A DNA stretch of 64,000 nucleotides. It comes from Cryptomeria japonica (Eukaryota > Streptophyta > Pinopsida > Cupressales > Cupressaceae). The translations under genes and the position numbers were made by a program. The stretch is taken from NCBI RefSeq assembly GCF_030272615.1, contig NC_081415.1:365867667-365931666 (forward strand), in the 5' to 3' direction. The notes beneath the pieces are model-generated. The model was not told the origin of the DNA. It did no database searches and saw only the letters and a program-made list of their open reading frames with translations. Shown one piece after another: positions 32,745 through 45,353 of the stretch. Each line of letters opens with the position of its first letter. Position 1 is the stretch's first letter.

Positions 32745-35700
32745 TCTCATAAGAGAACTAATAACAATTTTAACTTTATACAAAGAAAAAAGCTCATCCA
32801 AGTTTAAAGCAACATTGATTTTCTTAGTAACACTCTTTCCAGTGGTGTCTCTATTCTTTACAATATTAGAGTCTAAGATAGCATAAGTAAAAAGATCCTC
32901 ATAAAAACTCTTAAAACTTAAAAGTATTATTGATCTGGTCCTCATCCTCAAAAACACGATTATTCAATCTTATACCAGAGATCTTGGAGAGGAACTATGG
33001 CAGCAGGTTGTGGCACAATTCCTCATGGACCAATGGCAGTAAATTAATTGAGAATTTTGTTAGAATGTGTTTCATATGCTGTCCAGATTTGATAATTTTC
33101 ATACACACTTCAACTCCCTTTAGGAGGTTAATGACTTGGAGGACATGCGGACATCCAGGATCAATAACATTTCGTTTATTTTGTGCTTAAGATCTGCAAC
33201 TTTAACCTGAATGAGACTATTACAGGGATGACTTTGAGTCTTTTTCTCAGCATCAAACAAACTCCTGCACCTTCCTAAACCACACAGCCCTCTTCCTTGC
33301 CAACTTCTTCCCATAGAACCTAAAAATATCTTAATAGCCTCCACAACCCCAAACCAGATTAAAATATTAGACTTGCCTCTTCCTTCAGCCTGGTATATAT
33401 TTCACAAACTTTGCATACTATTACAACAACACTATCCTCCAGCAGGAACATAGTTAACTTAAACTGTTGAAAAGAAGACTTAACCTGAACAGGAGAAAAC
33501 TGAGCTCAATAAAACACTCCATAGGATGATAGTCAGGCGATGGAAAAGGCACCACATTTACCAGATTCTTACCATTTACAAGCATAACACTAAAAAATGA
33601 TTTGTTAAAATAAAATCTATCCAATCTGCGGAAAACTCTCTTATTCTTTTAGCATATTAAACCAAATAAACCAAATGCATTTACCACATTTTTTACTGCA
33701 CTCAATCACAAGGGTCGCACGAATTAAAACCTTCTCTTCAAATCAGACTAGAAAAAAAACTTATCATCTTTCCCGGCAAATTTCAAAACTCCCAATTTGT
33801 CATCTTTGTTCTCAATCATATTGAAGTCCCCACCAAAAACCCAAGGGGCCCTAGGCAAATTAGAGCACACCCACATCCAAAGGCCCAATCTCTTCTTACA
33901 GTCATTTGATGCATACAAAAACATAAACCAAACTCCTTCACATTAATAGACATTTTAATTCAAATAATCCTTGAGCAGGGAGAGAATACTTTACCCACAA
34001 TTATGACAACTTATTTTTCACCAAGATGACAAAACCCTTTCTCCCCTTAGCATGCCCAGAAGCAACAACAATAGAGTTTGGCTGAACAAGATTTAAAGCA
34101 TTTAACAAGGAAAACTCCACAGATTTAACTTCTGTAAGAAAAAGGATATCCAAGTCATTATTTGACCTACAAAAAGATCTAACAGCATATCTTCTTTCAG
34201 ATGCTTCCAATCCTCTAACATTCCAGCTTAAAACTCACATGAAAACACTAAAGAAAGAAAAGCAATCTAGTTAGGGATACAACCCTTTTCCCTACACAAG
34301 TTTTCAAATGTGGGGTATTTGACACCCTTTTTATTGCCTTCATTTAGGCCTGCAAGTGACAGAGAGGCAACTTGAACATTATTTTCACAAGCCATAGGTC
34401 TAGGGCCTTCAACACCTTAAGGATCAATATTATGGTTGGGTCTCTTAGTACAGGACCTTTAAGAACCCTTAACAACCATACTAGTGGAGCTTTGGCCTAG
34501 GCAAATCAAAGAATGTTCCAGACAAGCCATTCTTTTAAGGGATTCATCAGTCACCATACTCTTAATATCAATACCAGGATTAGTAGTCATTAGGATGTCA
34601 TCACAAATACTAGCCATTAGGATGCCATCAAGATTACAATTTGACTCATATGGTACAACAGCATAACCAACTTGTATTCAAATTCAAAATTATCCCATTC
34701 AGCAACCTTATTGCTAACTGGGATGCTATCAGTTTGGGAAATATCATTTTCGTAAAAAATAACATCTTTTTCAATGTTACCTCTATCTTTTGATGTATTC
34801 TTCTTGTTTTTAAAGACTAAGACAGTCCATTCTCACAAGACAATCCTCTCTGCAAAAGTAAACATAGCCAAGACCACCTAAACCATTGAATTTGCATGAA
34901 ACCTCTTTCTATGCAGTAAAAATACAATTCAATGAAGGCATTGGTTTGCCAGGTCTAAAGAAATTAAAACTCTTGCATTCATATATGAGGTAAAGAGGCC
35001 TTAGTGACCTCAATTTTTATAAACTCCCACAATGGCTTAAGCAACTAACGCAAAAGAAAGCATGCGTGAGGGAGCAAGCTACAAACTTCTATCCATCTAG
35101 GAGAAGAATTGAAATTACCATCCTCTATTTGAACCAGCAAATCCCATGGAAAAGCCCTAAGAGCATTCCAACAAACATTTGTAGCCTCTCTTTTGCATCC
35201 ATTACTCTGAAAGCAAATAAAAGCAACCCTTTCTCAATCAGCCTACACATATTCACATATTAAACTAGTTTTTTTCCCCAAACCAAAATGACCCAATCAT
35301 CAAAAACTTGCCGAAGGACATAAAGTCTTTACTCAAACAGACAAGGAGTATCTCCACATTTTTAAACATATTTTCTTCATTCTCGATAGCCTTTAGCATT
35401 TCATCGTTAGGGAATACTTTCAAAGTGCAAACAAGGGTATTACCCTGTTCAAAACCTCCTTGCTCTAGCCTTCCATCTTCAACGAACACCACTCCTTCAG
35501 GCACTACTCTCATCAAACACCAGGGCAGACTTATAGGATTTGCCACCACTTTCAACTTTCTTTTGAGCAGTTGCACCTTCTCCAACCCCTTCTGTAAGAT
35601 ATGACATACCTGCAGCAAAGGACCCTGCCCTTGTTCTCACCTCCCCTCTCAAGGAACTGACCCAAAAGGCCTACAAACAGCTAGGCTCAAAGTAATACCA

Positions 35701-35930
35701 CTGGGACACAAAATAAGATAATATACACTAACTAAAGAACTCTACTAAAGCCCACAAAACAAAACATAACCAAAAACAGGAAACACAACAGGTACCCCCA
35801 ATAGTCCAAGGACACCAAGGAAAACCAAGCAAGGAAGAACACACGACTATGGAGGGTGACCCTTCATCTCCCCTAGCACCAACTTTCTCCCTCCCCTTCA
35901 CCAACTTTCTCCCTCCCCTTCGCCAAACCT
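32745..35930 (-). pseudogene. LINE-2: ORF1, endonuclease and start of RT, decayed
   Basis: A non-LTR element on the minus strand. ORF1 traces lie at about 35850-34300, with a DUF4283-like block near 35060-35230 (FAFRVMDAKERLQMF ... HGICWFK) and an odd Cys-rich stretch near 34860-34910. The endonuclease region has EASERRYAVRSF with DILFLTEVKS (34001-34210) and GGDFNMIEN (about 33800-33830), the hallmark of LINE endonucleases. The EN-RT linker follows (33120-33344 and 32757-33000, with FKSFYEDLFT). The catalytic RT is missing: the element stops at 32745 against the LTR fragment. Stops and frame changes are frequent. Confidence 0.72.
35880..35925 (-). repeat. 22-bp tandem duplication in LINE-2 leader
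   Basis: CAACTTTCTCCCTCCCCTTC occurs twice in a row on the plus strand. It lies at the 5' end of LINE-2, where short leader repeats are common. Confidence 0.6.
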
Positions 35931-35934
35931 ACAT

Positions 35935-36105
35935 GCTTAAATATCAGCAGTCTAAATATTATATTATTACATTATAAAATATAACATAAAATAAATTATA
36001 TTTATATATTATATATTAAAAAACTACATATTATATTATAAAATTTATATCTATACTAAATATATTATATTTATATATTTTTAATATTTTAATATTTTAT
36101 GTATA
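35935..36105. repeat. AT-rich low-complexity tract
   Basis: Almost pure A and T with TATATT and TTATAAAAT repeats. Confidence 0.8.
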
Positions 36106-37230
36106 TATACAACCATACCCAAACCAGAACTTGGGAAAAATAATCCATCGTATTGCGAACCTGAACCCCCAGACCCCCAAACCAGCAACTTAGTTTTGTC
36201 TTGATCAGACCCAACATATGGTCTTGGGGCATAAACCTGCTTTGTCTTTTTTCTTGTTCTATAACCTCATCCAGGGACCTAGGATTGAATGAAATAACTC
36301 CATGTTGGAGTCTAAAGTGGGCATTTATAAAGTTAAAGTACAAGACTTCCTTGTTGAAGATGTGTTGTGCTTTGAACCTTTGAGACTTGCAGATCTCCAC
36401 CTTATAATGAAAGTGTGAGCAATTTCATCATCGTATTGCTTGACATGCGCAAAAACTCAAAGTGATGTCTTGGGAATGATTCAATTTGGAATTCAATGTA
36501 TGGAAATTGTTGAGTGTTGGATATACCATTCTTAGGCTTCATTGATAAAGATCTTTGTGAAAAATTTGCATTTTGCTCAAGAATTTGAATGTAAGCACTC
36601 TTTTTTCAAAAAAGTTAAGTCTTTAATATGTGCTATGGGATCATCATTGTTGTCAAATGCGATAAGAGGAACTATGGAGCCTATCTCTACTTGGCCTATG
36701 GGCTTATTCTGAAATGGGGTCCCAATGGGGTCTCATTTATGTGACCCATTTTGTGATGGGACATGGGGTGTGGAGGCATAGGTATTGGTTGGTTCCCTAA
36801 TTAGCTGTATGGTTTTGGCAATTCAATTGTGGAGTGATGTTGGTTTAGCTTGTGCATCATATGATCTGTGAATGTCCTGACTGTTTCTGTTTCTGGTGAC
36901 GGACTGTAAAGGTTTGTCATTTAAATTGTTCATAAAATCCTTTTTGATGTCATGAAGTAGTTTTTAACTTTTTCTAATTTTCACATGGATGATGTTGGAA
37001 ACTCAAGATGGATGGATAAGAGCACATGATTGAAGTATTTGATTGGGGAGGCAGGGGCATAGTGATTGACAAAATCATCGTGAGCTTCTAAATCATCCTC
37101 CCTAGCCCAATCATGTTGTAGAATTTTTTTAGTGACTAAACTGACATGTTGCATATGGGAATTTGAGTTGTCATGAAAATAGCCATAAAGAAAATCAAGT
37201 TGCAGATCTGACATGTCAATGAGCGATAGA
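36106..37230. other. Unassigned non-coding stretch
   Basis: Two minus-strand open segments (36089-36400 and 36981-37214) have no recognisable domain and no obvious partner exons, so I did not call them genes. No LTR ends or TIRs were seen. Confidence 0.4.
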
Positions 37231-37520
37231 GAGGAATTATAATCCTGGAAAGGTGGAATGAAAGAATCTATATTTGAAAATCACCAATGAAAGATTCACT
37301 TTGAATTCACCAAATGTATGCAATTAACCTGAAAGTTCCCCTAATCTGTTATTAGAATAAGGAATAATACGGTGATGGGGAGGATTAAACCTTGTAAAGG
37401 TGGAACAAAAAAAATCTATATTTGAAAATCACCAATAGAGGGGTCATTTTGGGTTCACCAAAACATAGGCAATTAAGCTAAAAGTTCAACTAATCTGTTA
37501 TTAAAATAAGGAACAATACA
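37231..37520. repeat. Two diverged about 147-bp tandem units
   Basis: The segment from about 37231 repeats from about 37378. Shared blocks are ATCTATATTTGAAAATCACC and CTAATCTGTTATTA. The units differ by many substitutions, so the duplication is old. Confidence 0.75.
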
Positions 37521-38023
37521 AGTCTAGTTGCACCAAATAAACCTATGTAGCAAGAATGTGGACAAAGGATAGAGTTGTGTGCAACTATTACAGTGGGAAT
37601 CCGTGGAGTGTAGCTCCTTTCTAATGTGCTAGGTGGCTTTGATCTCTGCAAAGGCTAGTCCAAGACATCAAAATAAATAAATGGCAGCAAATATAAAATC
37701 TCACAAGCAAAAACTAAGGATATGGTCCCATGGAAGATCTGCAGGAACTTTTTTTATGGGACTCATACAAGATTAATTAGAATCTTTTCCTTATAAATAG
37801 GTAATAGCTCTAACATACATCACTTTTTCAGGCTTGTGTATGTTGAATTTTAATGGCAAATGAACTGGTACAGCATATAGGCAAAGGTGAAATTCATATT
37901 CAACAATTGTACATTGGCATATCCAACTCAATAACACATGAAAGGTCGCCATTGATTATGTATTGAACAAGAAAAGGTAGTCGAAAAGAAAATAGTACGA
38001 AGATTGAGTACTATAGATAAATG
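37521..38023. other. Non-coding; start of the intron after the cyclotransferase exon
   Basis: I searched the minus strand here for the next exon of the cyclotransferase (a start with Trp-Gly and the following family motifs) and saw none. Sequence is AT-rich with no element boundary. Confidence 0.4.
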
Positions 38024-38029
38024 ACTGAC

Positions 38030-38221
38030 GCAAATGTGAGCAGGGTCGCGGTGAGGCTCGAGAGTGACAGTTCTGCCGGGGAAGGCGGGAGTACCCCTGT
38101 GATCGGTGCTGCCTTGATAGAAGACACGGCGATATCCTCGTATGTACCCCACCAGGCGCTGCTCGTACTCGAATCCCGCATACCATATCAATGACCCATA
38201 CCCGAACACCCACATCACCAT
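38030..38221 (-). CDS. First exon of a ChaC-like gamma-glutamylcyclotransferase
   Basis: The minus strand encodes 64 residues starting [16 protein letters not shown] at 38221. The motif FGYGSLIW is the nucleotide-binding loop of the gamma-glutamylcyclotransferase fold. It is followed by [19 protein letters not shown] and PGRTVTLEP, both typical of the plant ChaC/GGCT2 family, cytosolic enzymes that cut glutathione to 5-oxoproline and Cys-Gly. The exon ends at ...HIC on a GTCAGT donor (38029-38024). The family continues with Trp-Gly after this Cys, so the splice phase fits. There is no stop or frameshift in the 64 codons, unlike all the transposon genes around it. The later exons with the catalytic Glu were not found at lower coordinates, so it is either a gene with a very long intron or a stranded exon. 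Confidence 0.8.
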
Positions 38222-38429
38222 CTCCCCTGCTCTACACTGCCTAGTCTCTTAGGATGTCGTTAAAAAAATATTTCATTGCATTTTCTTTTATCCATCCTCG
38301 TAATCACACTTGTCGCATCTAACTTCTAATTCGGTAAAGATTCGTGATCATTTAAAAAGCAAATAACTTAAGTTTTAAATTCCATTGTCATAAGCTATGG
38401 ACTTAAAAAGCGAACTCACAATAATATTA

Positions 38430-38890
38430 GGGGAAAGGACCCAGTAGTTGAGCATGTTCCAATTGTTGTGAGGGTTGTTGATACTTTTTGTTCCAAAAAT
38501 TGAACAAATAAAACCTATTGTTTGAAACAAAAAATATCAATTTTTGTTAGGAAATGTACCAACAGTTGTTAGGAAATGTACCAATAGTTGTTAAGAAATG
38601 TACTAATATTGTAAAAAGTAACCAATTAGGTGATGCCACATCGGCTGCACAACTATTGGGGTCTCTAATGCACGCCTGTTGGTCTCACTTTTTTTTGGGG
38701 CTGTTTTGGACACCTTGGCAAAAAGCATGCTGATGTGGCATCATATTTGATGATGTGGCCCTGAAACCTTAGTTATAAGCAGGGGACTTGCCAAGTAAGC
38801 TGCTGTAAAAAAATCGGAGTGATTCGAAATTTCCAAGTAGGATTTTGAGAAGCGTGAAGTTAGGGTGCACGACTACTGGGTCCTTTCCCC
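38430..38890. mobile_element. MITE-1 (461 bp, TA target duplication)
   Basis: The ends are inverted repeats: GGGGAAAGGACCCAGTAGT at 38430 and its complement at 38890, extending to about 25 bp with two mismatches. A TA dinucleotide flanks both sides (38428-38429 and 38891-38892). There is no coding sequence. It looks like a non-autonomous Tc1/mariner-type DNA element. The superfamily is inferred from the TA only. Confidence 0.8.
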
Positions 38891-39064
38891 TATATGTACT
38901 TATGTACATCTATATTATGCATCAAGTCATAAAGTATTTTTTCCATGTTATATGTTATTATTAAATATTTATTTATTTATAAATATTAAAGACATCCATC
39001 TAAAAATGTTAATAGATATTATTTTTTTATTTATTTTTAGATAAGTGTTATCTTATGGGGATAG

Positions 39065-39265
39065 GGTTGTAGCTATTTTGATTCCAAAACGGCGCTATCG
39101 TACACTGATAACTTTTGTGTTATACAATAATGGGGGACAACGGTCCTAGCTATTCTTTTGAGCTATGCAGCCATTTTGTGCCTATTCTACAGTTATTCTA
39201 TTTGTATAACACAAAAGTTACCGGTCGTATGACACTGCGGTTTTGGAGCCAGAATAGGCGCATCC
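39065..39265. mobile_element. MITE-2 (about 200 bp foldback, Mutator-like)
   Basis: The two halves are long inverted repeats of each other: TATTTTGATTCCAAAACGGC pairs with the complement of the segment at about 39230-39257, and ATAACTTTTGTGTTATACA (from 39108) pairs with TGTATAACACAAAAGTTA (from 39195). The element is flanked by the 10-bp direct repeat ATGGGGATAG (39055-39064 and 39266-39275). Long TIRs with a 9-10 bp duplication fit Mutator-type elements. Confidence 0.82.
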
Positions 39266-39275
39266 ATGGGGATAG

Positions 39276-39659
39276 ATCCCTATATTAAACTCGAAAATAT
39301 TACATAACATATTCTTCATATCTTGAGGATACTGAATAGACCAACACACTAACCATATTACATAGCAATTACATGGCTCCCAATAGATAGTGATGAAGGA
39401 AAAAGCCAATCCCCTACCCCTTATCTAAAATTATTTTGCCATCAGTTTTAGAGAACAAAGTAGAGCTATTGCCCATAATCTTAATCAAACGCGAAAAATC
39501 CTCCTGGTTGACTCTCTCTTGGAAAGACGCTGAGGCAACCTTCATAGTATCTTCCTTCCCATGTGCTGAAATATCCCCTATGGATGTTTGCTCCATATTT
39601 TACCAAATGTTTCAAAGTAATTTAAATAAACAGTTTGCATAAAAATTGATATATATTCA
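39276..39659. other. Unassigned stretch
   Basis: A 60-codon minus-strand open frame (39414-39596) resembles nothing I recognise with confidence. No termini or repeats were seen. Confidence 0.4.
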
Positions 39660-40331
39660 TTCAACAGATTATATTGAAAATCATATTATATCAGACTGAA
39701 ATAGAGGTCTAAAATTAAATATGAATATTATTGTCAAAATAGATAAATCATTACAACCTTTAGTAGAATAACAACAATATTATCTTCCCAATCGTAGCCA
39801 CAGAACGATTGGATGCACAAGAAACCTCCCAATCACAATTACAAGATGTATAGAAGGATTGGAAATCCACATACCAACAGCAGATCAATCTATTATCTTC
39901 AACACTAGCGAGAGTAGATCTTTCACCACCGTAGCTAGTCTTCTTCAAGAGGTATTTTGTCCTCAAGAAGGTTAATATGGACCAAGTCCAATCTCCAGAA
40001 CCTCACAAGGTTACAACCAAGAAATAAATCAACCCAACTTCCTCAAACAAACATCTTAATCCTCTTTCATAACTTTTGAATGTCCCTTGGCCTTCCATTA
40101 CCTCTTGCCTCTTCATTTATTTTTTTCTTTTATTTCACTTTTGAACTAAATGTGACTTAATTTGATGTCACACTTAATTGAGTAACTTAAGTAATTATAT
40201 AATATTATCCTTATGATGTACTTTTTTAAAGAAATAATATTAAATAATTGTATTAATGGCTTATTAAATAATCAAACATACTTTTAATTATTTAATTATA
40301 TCTTAAGCCAAAAGAGGACATTACAAGTCCT
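39660..40331 (-). repeat. Gypsy-type LTR (TGTAATGTCC family), minus strand
   Basis: The minus strand begins TGTAATGTCCTC at 40331, directly after a purine-rich GGGTGGGAGGACT. It includes CTGGAGATTGGAC (near 39990), shared with the fragment at 32257-32744. The far end is uncertain. The phrase AATTTGCTTGTCCTCAAG just beyond 40331 resembles the 3' untranslated end of plant chromoviruses, so this is probably the 3' LTR of a truncated chromovirus. Confidence 0.55.
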
Positions 40332-40656
40332 CCCACCCAAAATTTGCTTGTCCTCAAGGAATTAGCACCAGAATCTCATACCAATCTTTGAGGTTGTCAT
40401 GATCTTATACTGAACTCATCATCTAGTATTGTCATCTCTTGATTCCTTCTTAAAATCATTTGAATGATCATCTAAAAGAATTCAACATAAATATTCACAA
40501 CCACCATTGAATTCCCTATGATTTCAGAATTCCAAGTCAATCTCGGGGAAAAACCACCATGTTAAGGTTGTGCCACTCTGATTGTAACAAACTGACTTGT
40601 GTCATCAATTTATATCCTCAACTCCCAGGACTCCAAGAAGTGTCCATCATCATAAC
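40332..40656 (-). other. 3' untranslated remnant of a gypsy chromovirus-like element
   Basis: It lies between the LTR ending at 40331 and the next LTR at 40657. It has a purine tract (minus strand, 40332-40344) but no coding domain. The parent element's body is lost, apparently cut by the insertion at 40657. Confidence 0.45.
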
Positions 40657-41650
40657 TGTTGATGGTGTTTTGATGCACCATCGAACACAGAATAAAGTAT
40701 TGAATACTCTATCCTCTCTTGAGTAAAGACTCTCAAATATTGAAGATTGGCATAAGGATCACTTGAGATGACTTCAAGGTTCTTTTATGTCAGGTCTTGA
40801 CTTGTTGGATAGCTTCAATGGTATTGATGTGATTTGTTGTACCTATGAGTGGACTTGCGTTGAATACCTAAATGCTCAAATGATGTTGGAACGTGGGATT
40901 CACTTGATTTGATTAAAAAAGGAAAAAAGATGAGGGTTGAGGAAACTAATCTAACTCTAGGAATGCAAGAGAAATGGATGATCTATGATGAAACTCAACA
41001 AGTCTTGCTTCGACATGCAGTCAACATCTCCACAGGACTAGTGCAATCTTCTAAGTATAGCTTTAGGATTTTCAAATCATCACCACAAGAATAGACACCA
41101 TCAAGTTGATGCATATCAATAAAGGAATGATAATTGAAGTTAAGCTTTACTGAATGATTCCAGTTGACTATGCAAGGAAAGTCTACAATCACCAAACTGC
41201 TAGTAGTATGGACATAAGAATTTCACCATTGATCATGTACATAGTTCGTCCATTCATCTAAACAACATAAAATTAAAATGAGAAGTAGAGATCATACAAA
41301 TTGTTGAATCAACATATCAATTTCACCATATCTTCAATGAAGTTTACATGCTTCTTACAACAATATCTTGGCAACAATCTTTGCCTTCTCCTAATCTACT
41401 CTACTCTAACTACTAAATATTCTTGAACTAGTAATTATCCCCTTAAAAATGAAGAAGTAAGGCCTTTTATAGTGCTCTCATTACATTTCAGTGGCTCAGA
41501 TCGATTTGAGATCAATGGCCAAGATTACAAGATATAAACCTTATTGCAAAGCATTTAATGCTTGACCAATGATACAATTACATTTATTGAGACACATGCC
41601 CTTCTTAGAAAATTCAACCAATAGGTGGCGGTGGTAGGTACATCGAACTT
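40657..41650 (-). repeat. LTR related to gypsy B, minus strand
   Basis: On the minus strand it ends CACCATCAACA at 40657, like LTR B at 21739. It shares AGAGGATAGAGTATTCAATA and GGATAGCTTCAATGG-type segments, and a TATA box (ACTATAAAAGG on the minus strand, near 41470). No primer site follows it, so it is a solo or 3' LTR. Its upstream end could not be fixed and no second copy of the flank ATAAC was found. Confidence 0.6.
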
Positions 41651-42780
41651 TGTGCCCATGTAGTAGTTATCTTCTTTGATGAATTGGCTAGATGCATTGA
41701 ATCCGGACGCCTTATCACAAAATGATGTGATTGGATGTAATGATAACTAGGCGCCACCTTAGCTTATTCTCGTAACTCATCACATTTGTGCAATTGAACG
41801 TGGCATATCTCTTGGTACTCAACATTTGTGAGCACTTGATGTGATGATGACTCTGTTCATGTTGATCTTCTAACTTTGATTAGCTCTTCTGAAACTATCT
41901 TTTGTCTTGATCTTGTGCATTCTTGAGCTTTCATCTAGCTATACTGGCAATGATTCTTCGATTTCCGAAGGAAATTCAAAATTGTAAAAATTTCATCCTG
42001 AGTGTGTGATGTCGATGCTTATCTTGTGCCTTGATGTTGTATTCGATGCAGACCTTGTCTCGCCTACACTAGATCCTCATCGTGCCTCGAAGTGCATCAA
42101 TCCCACTTCTCTTTTTGTATTCTTGTGACTTGACAATGCAATGTCAGTGCCTTATACAAATTGTGCCATTGTATTCGACACCTTGTTTGAGCTTGAGACA
42201 TGATGTGAAGCACTATCTTCCTTCTTAATGAGAGCTTGCCTTGCTCTTGCCATTGTACACCTGCGAAGATTGTTCAAATTAGTGTCATGATGTTGACATT
42301 CACTTGCAAATAAATAATCGATTACTTAAGATAAACTAAAATCCTTAAGTTATAAACCTGACCCATAGTGAGCAATGATCACCATAATATAATAAAATGA
42401 ACAAAAACCCTCATAAAGAAAACAAAATCAGTCACATCATGAAGCCTGATTCCTTACAAAATGGAAAACTTGTCTTAGATTTGTCATGTAGTTCCAAAGT
42501 AAACTCATATATCAAAATTTATTTATTGTGACCACATACATACATCTAAATGGTTGATTGCTTGATCATATGAAAATCTTCAAAATAAGGTGACTTCGAC
42601 CTTGGATATCACAGTGACAACTTTACTTGCAGAAATGCACAAAACCACTTCAGTTCACACAAACAAATGATAGCGCTACCTCTACTATGCCCTTAGTTTC
42701 AAATGAATTTGCTATCTTGATACTGATCAATGGCATATGAATGAGGACACAAATCGTCAATCAATGAATTTGGTCGAAAT
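41651..42780. other. Unassigned non-coding stretch
   Basis: No coding signal or clear termini. It may include the rest of the preceding LTR and internal sequence of its element. Confidence 0.4.
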
Positions 42781-43110
42781 TGTAATACCCTAAAAATGGT
42801 CACCTAAACCATGGGCCCCTAATTTCGACAACATCACCAAGGTCCTAACCAAAGGCAATTAAATCAATTTTGAGCACACAATTAATTAATCCTTCAATCA
42901 TCAAATGTCACATGGCAAGTCAATTACTCTATATTCATTAAATATTTATTTAATTAATTAAATCATTCCAAGAAAATCATTTTGATCAATTATCCTATTT
43001 AATTTATTTATTTTTTGATCGGTATTTGGCCAAAGCCTGAATAGCTTTTGACTGGAGCTATGAACCAGTGGGGACACAGTAGGGGCCCCATCCCCATTAC
43101 ATATCTTTGA

Positions 43111-43160
<50 letters not shown>
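43111..43160. repeat. (ATT)n microsatellite
   Basis: About 16 perfect ATT units. Confidence 0.95.
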
Positions 43161-43805
43161 GTTTGATTAGATTGACCCCAAGACCTTGTCCATCCTATGG
43201 AAGGCCAAGAGTCACAACTTAGAATTCCACTTCAGATGTCCCTATTGGGAATTGAACTTGGGTCTCCACAGTGAGAACATAGTGTTTTAACCAGTTAAGC
43301 TCAACCCCTTGGACATCCTATTTAATTTATTAAATAGCATATTTAATTAATTAATAAATTTGCCATTAATCATAAAAAAGAAATTAATTTACTACAAAAG
43401 AGGAATTAATCACAAAGCAAGAGTTAAATTGAAAATAAAAGAAAAGAATTGAATTGAGAGAAATCAAACTTGAGATATTCTTCTAAATTGAGATTAACCT
43501 GAAATCAGAAAAAGCAATTAAATGAATTTAATCATTCTCTAAAATTGGAACTCAAAGCTTTTGAGAAAAGAACTTCGGTTGCATTGAAAAGACTCTTTTC
43601 TTGAATAAATCAAAGAATTACCTATTTTTATCTCAAGTGCATGGAATTAATTAATTCTTATTTCTAATGCAAACTCAAACTTCTTTTCTGATTGCATTTC
43701 AATTAAAATATAATTGGAATCTATCTCAAGGTTAACTGAATCTGATTTCTCAATTATTTCAATTAATCCTAATTGTGCTTTTTCTTTATCTCTCTTGTGA
43801 TTCTC

Positions 43806-43812
43806 TATAAAT
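43806..43812 (+). promoter_or_regulatory. TATA box of LTR C
   Basis: TATAAAT within TTCTCTATAAATCCGGCC. Confidence 0.5.
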
Positions 43813-44141
43813 CCGGCCTTCAACTCTCATTCAAAACACCCTGGAGATTTATTATTATACACTTTTTGCTCTGGAGTCATTGAAGATTATTGTGCTTGCT
43901 TTTTTAAGATTATTGCATCTTAGTTTAATTTCTTTTTGCATATTTTCATGATTGTTTGAATTCATGATTGCTTGAATCCATATTGCTTGAATCCATATTG
44001 CTTGAAATCTATATTGCTTGAATCTTTCATTCATCTTGCATCCATTTAGCTTAATATCATGCTCATATAGATTAAATCATTTGTCTTGGTGTAGTCTAGT
44101 CACTGGTATTGCTTATACAAATCTGAGAGAAATCTTATACT

Positions 44142-45203
44142 TGTTAGGTCCCGGAGACAACTGAGAGGGGGGGGTGAATCAATTGTCAAATAAATTCAAA
44201 CCAAAAAAAAATTAACCAACTTAATGCTTGATACTGGTAAACTAGTTTAATATGTCGGTAGACAGATTTAATAGTTAATTGCTATACCGGTAAGGATTAG
44301 TGCATGAAACATAAAGACAAAGTCATCCACAACACATAACACCAATATTTGTACGTGGAAACCCTGTAAGGGGAAAAGCCACGGTGGGAAACCTTACCCA
44401 CAATCAGATGATACTACTGCAGATAGTAAGTGTACATAAATGGGGTATGCACATGCAGAAAGGCCAAGCGCCTAGAGCTCACTGCTCAATCACAAAATGG
44501 GAGTCACACTGACTACAGTTGGATGGTTAAATCCAATAAGAATGTACTGCACAAAATAGCATCTTCATATGCTGGATTCAGTATCGGTGTAGTTCTAATT
44601 GTCTTCACAAAAACCCTTCCTTCAATCTTCAAATGATGTCTGCGTGTATAGCTCTGCTTATTCTCGCATATACCTTCACACAATCCTTTTTTGTATTTTA
44701 CATCTGATCTTACAAAAAAGATCTTACATTTATACCATAACCTAAGACCAATTTTAGTAGGTCGACTCTACAAGATATTACAATAAAAACATTTTACAAA
44801 CAATACAATATCCGATGCAATAACCGATTGAACATGTCGGCTTAATGCATTTACAACAATAATTAATCATCTCCATAGCGTGCCATGCTGATCTGGAAAA
44901 GATAAACCTGCCGGTGTAACCCTGGACCTATTTGTCAGTAACAACAAATATGCAAATATGAATATACCAATGAACAAAACTCCAGGACAAGATGTTCAAA
45001 CGATGTCTTCGACATAACCATGTGTTTTCCATATCATTCCAAGTGTCGGTGATCATTATATCTTGCCGGTGTACCAGATACCAATGACTGTGCATGAGTC
45101 ACTTGCTTGCCGGTGAATGTTGTTGATTCTCCAAAGTGCCAGAGTTGATAAGTGTTTAGTAGGTGTTGACATCAATGACAAAACCATACCAACAATACCA
45201 ACA
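44142..45203 (-). mobile_element. Solo LTR-4 (1.06 kb, copia type)
   Basis: The plus strand begins TGTTAGGTCCCGGAG and ends AATACCAACA, with the 5-bp duplication ATACT at 44137-44141 and 45204-45208. On the minus strand it starts TGTTGGTATTG and contains TTGTCATTGATGTC. Its end reads GATTCACCCCCCCCTCTCAG, as in the other Sirevirus-like LTRs here. There is no internal domain. It splits the LTR of gypsy C. Confidence 0.9.
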
Positions 45204-45353
45204 ATACTCACATCTTTTAGAAGGCAATTAGTCGATTTGTTATGGTTTTCATATTCATGCTTATATCTGTCTAACCATACATGTAATGACATAATTGAAG
45301 TGTTATGTCTTGCAGCTTACAGAGACTTATTCCACTTTTCACACACACATTTC

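Larger units (their letters stand above)
42781..45349 (+). mobile_element. Gypsy element C 5' LTR (split by solo LTR-4)
   Basis: It is taken to begin TGTAATACCCTAAAAATGG at 42781 and end CACTTTTCACACACACA at 45349, four bases before a TGGCGCC-type primer site. Without the inserted LTR-4 and its duplication it is about 1.5 kb. TATAAAT at 43806-43812 is a likely TATA box. The 3' LTR lies outside the window, so the start is inferred from the terminal TG and similarity to other TGTAAT LTR starts. Confidence 0.65.

Noticed and set aside
32745-35930. A host gene on the minus strand
   Set aside because: The GGDFNMIEN and FLTEVKS motifs are LINE endonuclease features and the frame is broken throughout.
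36089-36400. A 103-codon minus-strand open frame
   Set aside because: No recognisable motif, no partner exons and it starts next to an AT-rich tract. Left as unassigned.
37521-38023. Candidate second exon of the cyclotransferase
   Set aside because: No minus-strand frame here shows the expected Trp-Gly start or later family motifs.
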